From: VAZQ01 sp963817015
GTDB lineage: Bacteria; Pseudomonadota; Alphaproteobacteria; Rhizobiales; Xanthobacteraceae
Assembly: GCA_963817015.1 (NCBI GenBank)
Contig: CAWFMV010000007.1
Span: forward strand, 1,488,001 to 1,552,000
DNA: 64,000 nucleotides
Direction: 5' to 3'
Shown: piece after piece, positions 9,977 through 20,105 of the stretch
Layout: the number at the start of each line of letters is the position of its first letter
Numbering within the stretch: the stretch's first letter is position 1
Notes under the pieces: generated by a model
Seen by the model: only the letters and a program-made list of their open reading frames with translations
Told to the model about the DNA's origin: nothing
The model's database searches: none
Made by a program: the position numbers and the translations under genes

Positions 9977-10532
9977 TTATGCCAGTCCGATCGCCTCAAA
10001 GGTATCACGATGATGGATCGCCGACTCCTCCGAGAAACAGCAAAACACCACCGGCCGCATCCCGCGTGGGGCGGCCGCGATCTCCGACGCCACGGTGCCG
10101 ACTGCGATGCGGGCGGCGCGGTCGGCCGGAAAACGATAGATACCGGTCGAGATCGCCGGATAGGCGATCGAGGTGAGGCGGTGCTCGGCCGCAAGCGCGA
10201 GCGCCGTGCGATAGCAGGACGCGAGCAGGTCGTCCTCGCCTTTGTCGCCGCCGCTCCAGACCGGGCCGACCGCGTGGATCACGTGCTTGGCCTTGAGCTT
10301 ATAGCCGTGGGTGATCTTGGCCGAGCCGGTGTCGCAGCCGCCAAGCGTGCGGCACTCCGCCAGCAGCTCCGGCCCGGCGGCACGATGGATGGCGCCGTCG
10401 ACGCCGCCGCCGCCGAGTGAGCGATCGGTTCGCGGCGTTGACGATTGCATCGACCGTCAGCGTCGTGATGTCCGCAATTCGGACTTCAATCAAAGTCGTC
10501 CCGATGCTGGCGGTCACGAACGGCTCGGTCAT
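9977..10532 (-). CDS. Macrodomain protein, O-acetyl-ADP-ribose deacetylase type
   Basis: This is a stand-alone macrodomain of about 184 residues that would hydrolyse or bind ADP-ribose derivatives. The key blocks are IVNAANRSLLGGGGVDGAIHRAAG (NAAN and the GGGVDGAI loop), HVIHAVGP, and AYPAISTGIYRFP (the STGIY phosphate loop). This is the YmdB/MacroD arrangement. One extra base near 10410 breaks the frame inside the GGGG run. Its ATG lies 2 bases after the stop of the amidohydrolase gene, so the two are almost surely co-translated. Why the two belong together is not known. Confidence 0.88.
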
Positions 10533-10534
10533 GG

Positions 10535-11980
10535 TCAGGCCCAGTTGGCGCGGCGCTTGAGCGCTGCAAGCGACGCCGTCGCATTGGCGACGATCTCGCC
10601 GGGATCGAGCGCCGTCAGGCGGCCAGCCTGCTTGAGGATGCGACCGTCCACCACCACGGTGTCGACATTATAGGGTTGCGCCTAGCGCACGATCGCGGTG
10701 ACCGGGTCGCCGAGCGGCGCCATGTTGAGGTCGGTTGTGCGCACCAGGATCAGGTCGGCGCGCTTGCCGGGCGTCAGCGAGCCGGTGCGGTCCGCGATGC
10801 CGAGGTCGATGGCGCCGTTGATCGTCGCCATCTCCAGCACCTGGCGCGCCGTGACGCTCATCGGGTCGCGCGTGCGCACGAACTGGGTGTCCATCATCAG
10901 GCGCATGGCCTGAAACATGTCGCCGCTGCCGGCGACCGGCGCCGTGTCCATGGCAAGGCTGACCTTGAGGCCGAGCTTGAGCAGCTCCACGACCTGCGGC
11001 AGCGCATAGGAATAGCGCATCTCCGAATGCGGCGTGATGCTGACATGCGCGCCCGCTTTCACGATGCGGGCGCGGTCGGCGTCGTCCCAGTTGCTGGTGT
11101 TGATGAGCTGCACGTCAGAGCCGAGCAGTCCGTTCGCGCTCCAGCGACTTCCACGATGCCGGGCCCGCCGGTGTGCAGCGTGATCGGCAGCTTCAGCGCG
11201 CGCGCCGCCGCCCAGTCGCGGTGGATCGCCTGCATGCTGACGGCGCCGCGCGGCGACGTGCTGACGCTGCGCGAGGCCATGCCGAGGCTGAGCAGGCCCT
11301 CGTTGGCGAACGCGCTCCAGTCGCGATGCATGCGCTCGAGGTCGGCGATGTCCATCGTGTCGTCGGGCGCCGGACCCCCCTGGAATGTGCCGTAGGAGAA
11401 GCGCCCGCGGATGCCGCAATCGATGAGCGCGCGCACGTCGGCGTCGGCATGCGCGGGGCTGCGGATGTTATGCGCCCAGTCGTGCACGGTGGTGACGCCG
11501 GAATAGATGCAGCTCGGCGCAGGCGAGCCGCACGCCGCGATAGGTGTCCTCAGGCGTGTATTGCTTGCCGAGCGCGAGCACGGTCGGGAAGTAGCCGTGT
11601 TGCGGGCCCTCCATGACCGTGCTGCGGCAGGTCGCGTTCCAGAGATGGTTGTGAGTGTCGATGAGCCCGGGCAGCGCGATCATGCCGCGGCCATCAATCG
11701 TGCGGGCATTCGGCGCCGGAAGATCGGCGCCGACGGCGACGATTGCTCCCTCGCGCACATGCACGTCGCCGCGCGCAAGGTCGCCGATTGCGGCGTCCAT
11801 CGTCAGCACATGCGCGTTGCGCACGACGAACTCGCCGCGCTGCGGGAGATCGGCAGCGGCGGCAGGACGCGCAGCGACGCTGCTTGCGCCAGCGGCGATG
11901 GCGGTGCCAAGGAGCTGTCGGCGTGTCAGGCGGGGCTCGGGTGCTGGCGCGTTTGTTGTGGTTGTTACGACTGTTGTCAT
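10535..11980 (-). CDS. Tat-exported amidohydrolase with an in-frame amber codon (frame-broken)
   Basis: This is a metal-dependent amidohydrolase of the cytosine deaminase/ATZ-TRZ type. It has the metal-binding motif GLIDTHNHLW, the His in PITLHTGGPG, and the late Asp in LAMDTAPVAGSGDM. The C-terminal GSLTPGKRADLILV is typical. The N-terminus carries a Tat signal (RLTRRQLLGTAIAAGASSVA), implying a periplasmic enzyme. The start is ATG 11980 after GGGGAG. There are three extra bases (one near 11505, two near 11140), and an in-frame TAG at 10682-10684, where a sense codon such as TCG would fit. The same frame continues beyond it to TGA 10535-10537. It is followed directly by the macrodomain gene. 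The substrate is unknown. Confidence 0.78.
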
Positions 11981-12070
11981 GACCGCGCTCCCCGGGTTCG
12001 AGCCGATCACGCAATTATAGACCGTCGATCGAGGCGCGGGGAGGCTTCTGATCTCCTCGCCTGAAGTGAA

Positions 12071-13120
12071 TCACCCCAGCTCGGCGTGGCTCTCGGCCGC
12101 GAGGTCGACAGTGCTGCGCACCCCGATGTCGTCGAAGTGCTCGCGCAGAAACGTCGTGCGCGGCGCGCTTGCCGCCGTCGCGCAGCTTGAGGAAGAAGTC
12201 GTAGTCGGAATCGAGCTTGGAGCTGGCGGTGAGCTTGTCGAACACGCCATCGAGCGCGATTCGATGCAGGTTGATGCGGCGATATTGGCCGGGCCCCTTG
12301 CCGCGCGGCAGGGCGCCCAGATCGATCAGCCGGGTCACGAAATCGATCGCGCGCACTTCCGCCATCAGCGACGAGTTGAACGTGATTTCGTTGATCCGGT
12401 TCACGATCTCGTTCTGCGAGCGCGGCGTCATGCGGCGCTCGATCGGATTGATCTGGACCAGCAGAACATCCTCGGTCTCGGTAGGCGTCGAAGAACGGAA
12501 AGATCGCCGGATTGCCCAGATAGCCGCCGTCCCAGTACGGGATGCCGTCGATCTCGACGGCGCGGAACAGCGTCGGCAGGCAGGCCGACGCCATCACCAC
12601 ATCGGCGGTGATCTTGTCGCGTGGAAAGACACGCAGGCGGCCGGTGTGGACATTGGTCGCCGACACGAACAGCGGTGGCCCAGGAAATGCGCGCACCGCG
12701 TCGAAATCGACGAAGCGCTCGACCACGTCCTTGAGCGGATTGATGTTGAGCGGGTTGAGGTCATAGGGCGACCAGAAGCGCGACACCGCGTCGAACCAGC
12801 TCTGCACCGGCGAGCCTTCCATCGGCAGGAACGAGAACAGCCGGTCGATGACGGCGCGCTGCATCTCGGGCAGCTCGCCATCGAGGCTCGCGGCGCGCCA
12901 GAAATCGGCAAGGCGCTTGCAGGCCTCCTTCGGACCGCCGCGCGCCATGCCATCGGCGACCATGACGGCGTTGATGGCGCCGGCCGAGGTGCCGGAGATA
13001 CCTTCGATCTCGATGCGATCGTCCTCGATGCAGGCCGTCGAGCACGCCCCAGGTGAAGGCGCCGTGCGCGCCGCCACCCTGCAGCGCGAGGTTGATCTTC
13101 TTGCGCGCGGACGAAGCCAC
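12071..13120 (-). CDS. Patatin-like phospholipase, copy 1 (frame-broken)
   Basis: This is a patatin-family serine hydrolase of about 340 residues. It has the oxyanion loop GGGAHGAFTWG, the nucleophile motif GTSAG (ISGTSAGAINAVM) and the catalytic Asp in DGGY (IPYWDGGYLGNPA). It begins at GTG 13120, 2 bases after the stop of the 3-hydroxybutyrate dehydrogenase gene, so it is probably translationally linked. Breaks lie near 13034, 12480 and 12170. In this family such proteins hydrolyse phospholipids or, with a hydroxybutyrate dehydrogenase beside them, may act in polyhydroxybutyrate or lipid turnover. It shares long blocks with copy 2. Confidence 0.82.
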
Positions 13121-13122
13121 GG

Positions 13123-13908
13123 CTACTGCGCCGTCCAGCCGCCGTCGATCGACAGGTTGGCGCCGGTGATCTGCGAGGCCGCATCCGAGCAGAGATAGAG
13201 CGCGAGCGACGCGACCTGCTCGACGGTGACGAACTGCTTGGTCGGCTGCGCGGCCAGCAGCACGTCGCGCTTGACCTGCTCCTCGGTCATGTTGCGCGCC
13301 TTCATGGTGTCGGGGATCTGCTTCTCGACCAGCGGCGTCCAGACATAGCCGGGGCTGATGCAGTTGGCGGTGACGCCGAAGGTCGCAAGCTCGAGCGCGA
13401 CCGTCTTGGTCAGGCCCGGCGAGGCCGTGCTTGGCGGTGACGTAGGCGGCCTTGAACGGCGAGGCGACCAGCGAATGCGCCGAGGCGGTGTTGATGATGC
13501 GGCCCCATTTGCGCGCCTTCATGCCGGGCACCGCGGCGCGGATGGCGTGGAAGGCGGCCGAGAGATTGATCGCGATGATGGCGTCCCACTTCTCGATCGG
13601 GAATTCCTCGATCGGCGCCACGTGCTGGATGCCGGCATTGTTGACGAGCACGTCGACGCAGCCGAAGGTCTTCTCGGCCGTGCGCGATCATCTCGGCGAT
13701 CTCGGCCGGCTTGGTCATGTCGGCGGCCGAATAGACGGCTTTGACCGCGAACTCCTTTTCGATGCCGGCGCGCTCCTTCTCGATCGCGGCCTTGTCGCCG
13801 AAGCCGTTGATCATGACGTTGGCGCCTTCGCGCGGCCAGGGCGCGCGCGATGGCGAGCCCGATCCCGGAGGTCGAGCCGGTGACGACGGCGGTTTTTCCT
13901 TTCAGCAT
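13123..13908 (-). CDS. bdhA: 3-hydroxybutyrate dehydrogenase (frame-broken)
   Basis: This SDR-family enzyme converts (R)-3-hydroxybutyrate to acetoacetate, the first step in using monomer released from polyhydroxybutyrate. It has TGSTSGIGLAIARAL, NNAGIQHVAPIEEFP, the catalytic NTASAHSLVASPFKAAYVTAK and NCISPGYVWTPLVEKQIPD, all typical of BdhA. It is 260 codons after removal of three extra bases (near 13842, 13680 and 13425), the normal length. It lies between two patatin genes on the same strand, and the phaAB/phaR genes occur 17 kb away. Together these suggest active PHB turnover. Confidence 0.9.
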
Positions 13909-15082
13909 GACAGCTCCTGTCTGTTCGTGGGCTGCCCCGAAAAGGATCTAGGCGGCCGAACGCGTGGCCGCATCAGCGGTCTGGCTGCACTATTCTGTGT
14001 AACATCCGGTGTCGCCGACGGCGACGATCGTCTCATGCCGGTGCACGTCTCCGCTGGCAGCATGACATCGATCGTACTGCGGCGGCCGATATCGTCGAAA
14101 TGGGCATCGAGGAAGCGCCGCGCCGCGCGCTTGGCCGAGCTTGTGCAACGATCAGGAAGAACTCGAAGTCGGTGTTGAGCTTGCTGCGCGGCGTCGAAGG
14201 CCGCCGATCGTCCATGACGATGCGATGCAGCCGCAGCGCGATGCTGCGCCGCGATAGTTCCAGCGCCCGCAGCTCCGCGATCAGCGGCGCGTTGAACGTG
14301 ATCTCGTTCATGCGGGCCATGATCTCGCGGGCGGTGGTCGGCACCTTGCGCGCGTTCGCGCGGATTGATCTGCACGATCAGCACGTCGTCGGTCGCGTCC
14401 GATTGCAGGAACGGCAGCAGCGCGGGATTGCCGCTGTAGCCGCCGTCCCAATAGGGCACGCCGTCGATCTCGACCGCGCGGAACAGGAGCGGCAGGCAGG
14501 CCGACGCCATCACGACCTCGGCGCGTGATCTCGTGGCGCGGCGAATACGCGCGGCTCGCCGGTCAGCACATTGGTGGCCGAGACGAACAGGTCGCGCTCG
14601 CCGGCGCGAATGCGCTCGAAGTCGACGAAGCGCTCGATCAGATCCTTGAGCGGATTGATGTTGAGCGGGTTGAGATCGTAGGGCGACAAAAAGCGCGAGA
14701 GCGCACCGAGCCACGGCAGCGGCGCGCGTTGCGGCACGCAGCGAGAACAGCCGCTCGACCACGCGCGCGCTGCAGCTCGGGCAGGTTGCCGCCGAAGCTG
14801 GCGGCGCGCCAGAATTCGGCCAGCCGCTGGCGCGCCTCCTCGGGGCCGCCGCGCGCGAGCCCGTCGGCCAGCATCACGGCATTGACCGCGCCGGCCGACG
14901 TGCCGGACATGCCGTCGATGGCGATGCGGTCGTCGGCCAGCAGCTGGTCGAGCACCCCCCAGGTGAAGGCGCCATGCGCGCCGCCGCCCTGCAGCGCCAG
15001 GTTGATCGGCTTGCCGGCGGCCCGTGCGGGGGCCGGCCGCGAGCGCCCCGACAAGCAGCTTGTTCAACAGCGAGGCAAGCAT
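13902..15082 (-). CDS. Patatin-like phospholipase, copy 2 (frame-broken)
   Basis: This is a second patatin next to copy 1, with matching blocks: ALQGGGAHGAFTWGVLDQL, MSGTSAGAVNAVMLADG, SPYDLNPLNINPLKDL, FVSATNVLTG and PYWDGGYSGNPALLPF. Its start, ATG 15082, gives an N-terminal MLASLLNKLLVGALAA stretch that copy 1 lacks, possibly a membrane anchor. At least four frame breaks occur. The end is uncertain: 13902 in one frame, overlapping bdhA by 7 bases, or 14033 in another. It is the first gene of a minus-strand run of copy 2, bdhA and copy 1. The lipid substrate is not known. Confidence 0.78.
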
Positions 15083-15150
15083 CACATCTCTGTGAGATTG
15101 GCGGAGAGGCGCGCCGAATCGGCCCCATGGAACCGCAAATGTGGGGGGTT

Positions 15151-15189
15151 AACTGTTGCATTGCAATAGTTAAATGCTGCATTGCATCA
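15151..15189. promoter_or_regulatory. Paired palindromes, candidate operator in front of zur
   Basis: Bases 15151-15171 form a near-perfect 21-bp palindrome (AACTGTTGCATTGCAATAGT plus T, one mismatched pair). Bases 15175-15189 form a second one (TGCTGCATTGCATCA, one mismatched pair). Both are built on TGCATTGCA. Their centres are 21 bases apart, two turns of the helix, so two dimers could bind the same face. They sit between the divergent patatin-2 and zur genes. Autoregulation by the Zur-like protein is the simplest reading, but the sequence is not a Zur box I know. Confidence 0.5.
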
Positions 15190-15251
15190 ATGTCTCCCGC
15201 AACGTCGCAAAAAAGGTAAATTCGCCTCATGGCCAGAGCCCGACCATCGCG

Positions 15252-15741
15252 ATGAGCACGGCGGTCTTTCCCGACGCCCGGTCACGACCACGCCCGCTGC
15301 TCCACCGATGCCATGGCGCTCGCGGAGGCGCGCTGCATCGAGCGCGGCCAGCGCCTGACCCCGATCCGCCGGGACGTGCTGGCGACGCTCCTGGCGAGCC
15401 ACCAGCCGCTCGGCGCCTACGAGATCATGGAACGGCTGGCGCCCGAGCGGGCCGCGGCCGGCGCCGATCACGGTCTATCGCGCGCTCGAGTTCCTGCGCG
15501 AGAACGGCCTCGTTCACCGGATCGAGAGCCGCAACGCCTTCGTGGCCTGCGTGCATGCCCATGCGGCCGGCGATCTCGTGGTGTTCCTGATCTGCGAGCG
15601 CTGCGGGACGGTCGGCGAGGCCTCCTCCGCGGAGGTCGCCGCGACGCTGCAAGTCGGCCGCGCGCTGCCGCCGGCTTCACGCCGAAATCGCCGGTGATCG
15701 AGATCAGCGGCGTCTGCACCCATTGTGGCGGTAACGCGTGA
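15252..15741 (+). CDS. zur: Fur-family regulator, Zur type (frame-broken)
   Basis: This is a metal-dependent repressor of about 161 residues. Near its N-terminus (in a corrected frame) there is HDHARC, and a winged-helix block RLTPIRRDVLATLLASHQPLGAYEIMERL. Two CxxC pairs, LICERCGTV and GVCTHCGG, form the structural zinc site. The N-terminal HDH..C and the second CxxC near the C-terminus are more like Zur than Fur or Mur. About four frame breaks occur, near 15280, 15460 and 15650 among others. It is divergent from patatin copy 2, with paired palindromes between them. No zinc transporter gene is in the window. Confidence 0.78.
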
Positions 15742-15815
15742 CGCTGGCATGAAAGTTCGATCACGTTGACGCCGCCCAGGGCGGCTCTGGCACTTCGTGG
15801 CGCAGGAGATCGAGA

Positions 15816-17072
15816 ATGATCGAAGCAGGTCCACAGGAACGGCGCAAATCGGTGGCAGTCGATGTCGGCGGCGTCACGGTCGGCGGCGGCGCGCCGGTCG
15901 TCGTGCAGTCGATGACCAACACCGACACGGCCGATGTCGCGGGGACCGCCGCGCAGGTGGCGGCGCTGGCGCGCGCCGGCTCCGAGATCGTGCGCATCAC
16001 GGTCGATCGCGACGAGGCGGCGGCCGCCGTGCCGCACATCAAGGAGCGGCTGCTCAAGCAGGGCGTCAACGTGCCGATCGTCGGCGACTTCCACTATATC
16101 GGCCACAAGCTCCTGGCCGATCATCCGGCCTGCGCCGAGGCGCTCGACAAGTACCGCATCAATCCCGGCAATGTCGGCTTCAAGGACAAGAAGGACCGCC
16201 AGTTCGGCGCCATCGTCGAGACCGCGATCAAGCACGGCAAGCCGGTGCGCATCGGCGCCAACTGGGGCTCGCTCGACCAGGAACTGCTCACGCATCTGAT
16301 GGACGAGAACGCGCGCTCGAACGCGCCGCAAGGATGCGCGCGAGGTGACGCGCGAGGCGATGATCCAGTCGGCGCTGCTCTCGGCGCAGCGCGCCGAGGA
16401 GATCGGGCTGCGCGCGCGACCGCATCATCCTGTCGGCCAAGGTCTCGGCGGTGCAGGACCTGATCGCGGTCTATGCCGATCTCGCGCAGCGCTCCGACTA
16501 TGCGCTGCATCTCGGCCTCACCGAGGCCGGCATGGGCTCGAAGGGCATCGTCGCGTCGTCGGCCGCCATGGGCATCCTGCTGCAGCAGGGCATCGGCGAC
16601 ACCATCCGCATCTCGCTCACGCCCGAGCCCGGCGGCGACCGCACGCTCGAGGTGAAGGTCGCGCAGGAATTGCTGCAGACCATGGGCTTCCGCACCTTCG
16701 TGCCGCTGGTGGCGGCCTGCCCGGGCTGCGGGCGCACCACCTCGACCACGTTCCAGGAGCTGGCGCGCGACATCCAGAGCTTCATCCATCACATCGATGC
16801 CGGAGTGGAAGAAGCACTATCCGGGCGTCGAGACGCTCAACGTCGCGGTGATGGGCTGCATCGTCAACGGCCCGGGCGAGAGCAAGCACGCCGACATCGG
16901 CATCTCGCTGCCCGGCACCGGCGAGACGCCGGCGGCGCCGGTCTTCATCGACGGCAAGAAGTCGGTGACGCTGCGCGGCCCGACGGTCGCGGCCGACTTC
17001 AAGCAGATGGTGATCGACTACATCGAGCGGCGCTACGGCCACGGCGGGGCGGGGCGCACCGCGGCGGAGTAG
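15816..17072 (+). CDS. ispG: 4-hydroxy-3-methylbut-2-enyl-diphosphate synthase (frame-broken)
   Basis: This is the [4Fe-4S] enzyme of the non-mevalonate isoprenoid pathway (GcpE). It has PVVVQSMTNTDTADV, RINPGNVGFKDKKDR, GANWGSLDQELL, and the cluster-binding cysteines in AACPGCGRTTSTTF and MGCIVNGPGES. It is about 417 codons, the usual alphaproteobacterial length. Three extra bases (near 16328, 16420 and 16800) break the frame. Because this step is essential in organisms without the mevalonate route, the breaks are almost surely sequence errors. It starts at ATG 15816, 74 bases after zur. Confidence 0.93.
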
Positions 17073-17147
17073 GGGCGACACGGTGAGCGGGCGGGTGCGG
17101 CCGCTAGCGCCATTGCGTTTCCCAGTCCCCGCCCTACATGCTCCGGC

Positions 17148-17489
17148 ATGACCAGTTCCGACCAGGGACCGCCGGATCGCCCGCGATCCGAGCCCGAGAT
17201 CATACCGCCGGAGCGCGCCGATCGGCGCGACAGTTCAAACCCTCACGTCTGGGTGTGGGTTGCCGACCGCGAGGGCATGCGGCAGGCCAACGTGACGCTG
17301 CCCGGGCCGTTCACGATTTTCCTCGCACTGGCGCTCGTCACACTGGTGGTCGGCGGGATCTTGGTCCTGGTGCTTGGCGCCGTGCTGATCTGGATCCCGA
17401 TATTCGTGCTGGCGGTCGGCGCGCTGCTTCTCGCGGCGGCCGCACGCCAATACTGGTGGCGCTTCCGGCGCTGGCTGTCGCAGCACTGA
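17148..17489 (+). CDS. Small membrane protein of unknown function
   Basis: This is a 113-residue protein with a polar N-terminus (TSSDQGPPDRPRSEPEIIPP) and two adjoining hydrophobic segments at about residues 55-78 and 80-97 (FLALALVTLVVGGILVLVLG and WIPIFVLAVGALLLAAAA). It ends with a basic, Trp-rich tail (QYWWRFRRWLSQH). It is intact. It lies downstream of ispG on the same strand with 75 bases between. I do not recognise a family. Similar short proteins are annotated as hypothetical in Bradyrhizobium relatives. It is probably an inner-membrane hairpin with both ends in the cytoplasm. Confidence 0.6.
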   Translation: MTSSDQGPPDRPRSEPEIIPPERADRRDSSNPHVWVWVADREGMRQANVTLPGPFTIFLALALVTLVVGGILVLVLGAVLIWIPIFVLAVGALLLAAAARQYWWRFRRWLSQH

Positions 17490-17491
17490 TG

Positions 17492-17540
17492 TTTGGCAAA
17501 ACGAAACCAAAAGCACACTTTGGCAGAACGAAACCAAAAG
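17492..17540. repeat. Two-copy tandem repeat after the small membrane gene
   Basis: TTTGGCAAAACGAAACCAAA and its near copy (TTTGGCAGAACGAAACCAAA) are 27 bases apart, starting directly after the stop codon. This A-rich repeat (translating as GKTKPKAHFGRTKPK in one frame) belongs to a family of dispersed intergenic repeats that I know from Bradyrhizobium-type genomes. It is strikingly AT-rich for this window. Confidence 0.6.
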
Positions 17541-17660
17541 GCGCGTTCCAGCATATAGACCAGCGCGACTCGCGTTGACGCTGATGGTGGGCACGGCGCG
17601 CGCGAGACTTTGCCGTATGGAACAGCAGTGCCAGCGCCTTTTGCCCACCCTACGAGCGCG

Positions 17661-19262
17661 CTACTTGTCGTCTTCCTTGCACGCGATCATCGCCTCCTCG
17701 AGATCGAGCTCGCGCTCGATCTTGCGGCGGGACTCGTCGGTGATCTTGCCGTCGCGCAGCAGCTGATAGATGTATTCGCGCTCGGCCGCGATCAGGTCCA
17801 TGCGCACACGGGCGCCGAGCGCGGCGGCGTCCCAGCCTTCGTCCACGCTCTTGGGAAACTGCTGGCTGCGCGCCTCGTGACGCGCGCGCGCCAAGGCCAG
17901 CACGTCGTCCGATAGTCCGCGGGCCGCGGCGTCGCTCCTCGATCTGGCGCAACGCGGCCTCCATGGCCTCGTGCCGGGCGACGAGCTCGGCGTCGTATTC
18001 CAGCTCTTCTTCGGTCTCGCGGTCGTTGCCGAGCCGAGCCAGCGGATCACCAGCGGCAGCATCAGGCCGAGCCCGACCAGCGTCAGCGAGGATCACCCCG
18101 AAGGTGATGAACAGGATGAGGTCGCGGTTCGGAAACGGCGCGCCGTTCGCAAGCGTGAGCGGGATCGCAAGCGCGGCCGCGAGCGACACCACGCCGCGTA
18201 CGCCCGTAAAGGCGATGCACGAATGTGTAGGTCCAGGGCGGCGACGGGTCGCGCTTGCGCAAGCGACGGCGACAGCCAGCGCGGCAGATAGGTCGCGGGG
18301 AAGACCCAGACGAAGCGGGCCACGATGACGATCGCGGTCGTGACCAGCGATCGGCGACGGCAAGCTCGCGCAGCGAGAACGTCTGCGCCTTCTCCACAAG
18401 CGTGCGCGCCTGCAGCCCGGTGATCAGGAATACGAAGCCTTCGATCACGTAGATGATCAGGTCCCAGAAGAACATGCCCTGCAGGCGCGTGGCCGACGAG
18501 ATGAGCAGCGGCCCGTTCCAGCTCACGTAGAGCCCGGTCGCGACGGTCGCGAGCACGCCCGAGCCGCCGAGATGCTCGGGCACCCAGTAGGCGAGATAGG
18601 GCGTCATCAGCGAGAGCACGATCTCGACGCGCGGATCGCGCGCCAGCCGCCGCGGCATGCAGGCTGAGCCAGCCGATGCCGATGCCCCAGGCGATCTCGC
18701 CCACCACGATGGCTGCGAAGGTGCCGGCGGCCTGCGGAAACGAAAATGTGCCGGTCGAGATCGCGACGACCGCGAAGCGGTAGAGGATGAGCGCGGTCGC
18801 GTCGTTGGCGAGCCCTTCGCCCTCGAGCACGACCAGCAGCCGGTGCGGCAGGCCGAGCCGGCGCGCGATCGCCAGCGGCGCCACCACGTCGGGCGGCGCC
18901 ACGATCGCGCCGATCAGGAAGCCGACCGCCCAGGGCAGGCCGAGCACATAGTGCGCGGCGGCCGCGACCGCGCAGGTGGTGAACACCACGCAGCCGAAGG
19001 CGAGCAGCGAGATCGGCCGCAGGTTGAAGCGGAACTCGCGCCAGCTCATGGAGACGCCGGCCGAATAGATCAGCGGCGGCAGGATCACGAGCAGCACGAG
19101 CTCGGGCGCGAGCTCGATGCGCGGCAGGCCGGGAATGAGCGCGAGCACAACGCCGGCGACGACCAGCACGATCGAGGGCGCGGTGTTGAGCCGGCGCGCG
19201 ATCAGGGCGGCGGCGACCAGCACCGCGAGCAGGACGAGCAGGATCTGGATGGTGGCGGTCAT
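17661..19262 (-). CDS. Na+/H+ antiporter, CPA1 family (frame-broken)
   Basis: This is an inner-membrane cation/proton antiporter of the NhaP/CPA1 family, about 530 residues. It has about twelve hydrophobic segments, the family block GAIVAPPDVVAPLAIARRLG, and EGEGLANDATALILYRFAV (the ND motif of transport helix 5). A soluble C-terminal region (ELEYDAELVARHEAMEAALR to the end) is charged and helical, as is usual for regulation. It starts at ATG 19262. About five frame breaks lie near 18662, 18345, 18215, 18085 and 17930. It would export Na+ in exchange for protons. It stands alone on its strand. Confidence 0.85.
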
Positions 19263-19341
19263 TGCTGACCGCATACAAACGGCATCACGGGCGGCGGATC
19301 AAGCCTGTCGGCTTACCGGCGGCGCCGATGTGGGATTTAGG

Positions 19342-19458
19342 TCAGGCGTTACGATCTTTCGCGATCGATCGTACCCGGAGCGGTCGCGGGATCGGCGACA
19401 GATTCGCGAGCAGCAGGATCGTGCTGACGATCAGACAAAGCAGAAAGGTCTTTTCCAT
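19342..19458 (-). CDS. Possible 38-residue single-helix membrane peptide
   Basis: This is a very short reading frame: MEKTFLLCLIVSTILLLANL followed by a basic tail (SPIPRPLRVRSIAKDRNA). One hydrophobic helix followed by positive charges fits a small membrane peptide. AGGAC lies 10 bases before the ATG. It sits alone between the cytochrome c gene and the antiporter, on the same strand as both. There is no homologue I recognise. It could be a chance frame. Confidence 0.35.
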   Translation of the reverse strand: MEKTFLLCLIVSTILLLANLSPIPRPLRVRSIAKDRNA

Positions 19459-19598
19459 CGCCGAAGTCCTGCCGAGACGCGTTCCATGCTCTTCGCGGAG
19501 TAGGAACGCGCTCGGCGGGACAAAGTTCCGTCGTAGAGTTCTTTGAGTGGCGCATGGTCTTTGTCGGCGAACCGGTGTCCACTTCGCCGGACCATCCG

Positions 19599-20105
19599 CT
19601 AGTCGCTCCCGAACTGCGCCGCCAGATAGGTCGCGATCGTGCCGGCCTCCTCGGGCGTTGCGGTCGCGCCACGCGTCACCATGTTGGCAACGATCGCGGG
19701 CCAGTGCTGGCGCGGCCGCTTGACCACCGCCACACGCTCGAGGTCGTGGCAGAGGGTGCAGCGGGTCTCGACCAGCTCCTTGCCGGCGCCGGCCGGCAGC
19801 GTGACCGCGACCTTGCCGGGCGGCGCCGCGCCCGGACCGAAGTTCGCCGTCAGATAGCGGATCACAGTCTCGGCTTCGGAAGGCGAGACCTGCGCGCCGC
19901 GCAGCACCATGTTGTGAACATGCTTTCTCCAGCCGGCCGTTCCCTCGCGGCCAGTCAGAATGGGCGTGAGCGCGTGGCACTGCGTGCAGGCGACGGCGAC
20001 GATGTCGCGGCCTTCGCCTTGCGGCAGGGCACCCTGAGCGTTGACCTGCGTCGTGGCGACGAGCGCAAGCGCCGCCGCCGCACCAAAAACTCCGAGACGT
20101 GTCAT
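19599..20105 (-). CDS. Secreted dihaem cytochrome c
   Basis: This 168-residue periplasmic cytochrome has a Sec signal peptide (FGAAAALALVATTQVNAQG) and two repeated domains, each with a CxxCH haem site (CTQCH and CTLCH). Each is followed by a matching W(R/P)..V.NMV.RGA.....EA..I..YL segment, so the protein arose by internal duplication. Its ATG overlaps the TGA of the upstream TPP-enzyme gene (TGATG), so translation is coupled. The pairing suggests it accepts electrons from that enzyme or from its product. The gene is intact. Confidence 0.85.
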   Translation of the reverse strand: MTRLGVFGAAAALALVATTQVNAQGALPQGEGRDIVAVACTQCHALTPILTGREGTAGWRKHVHNMVLRGAQVSPSEAETVIRYLTANFGPGAAPPGKVAVTLPAGAGKELVETRCTLCHDLERVAVVKRPRQHWPAIVANMVTRGATATPEEAGTIATYLAAQFGSD

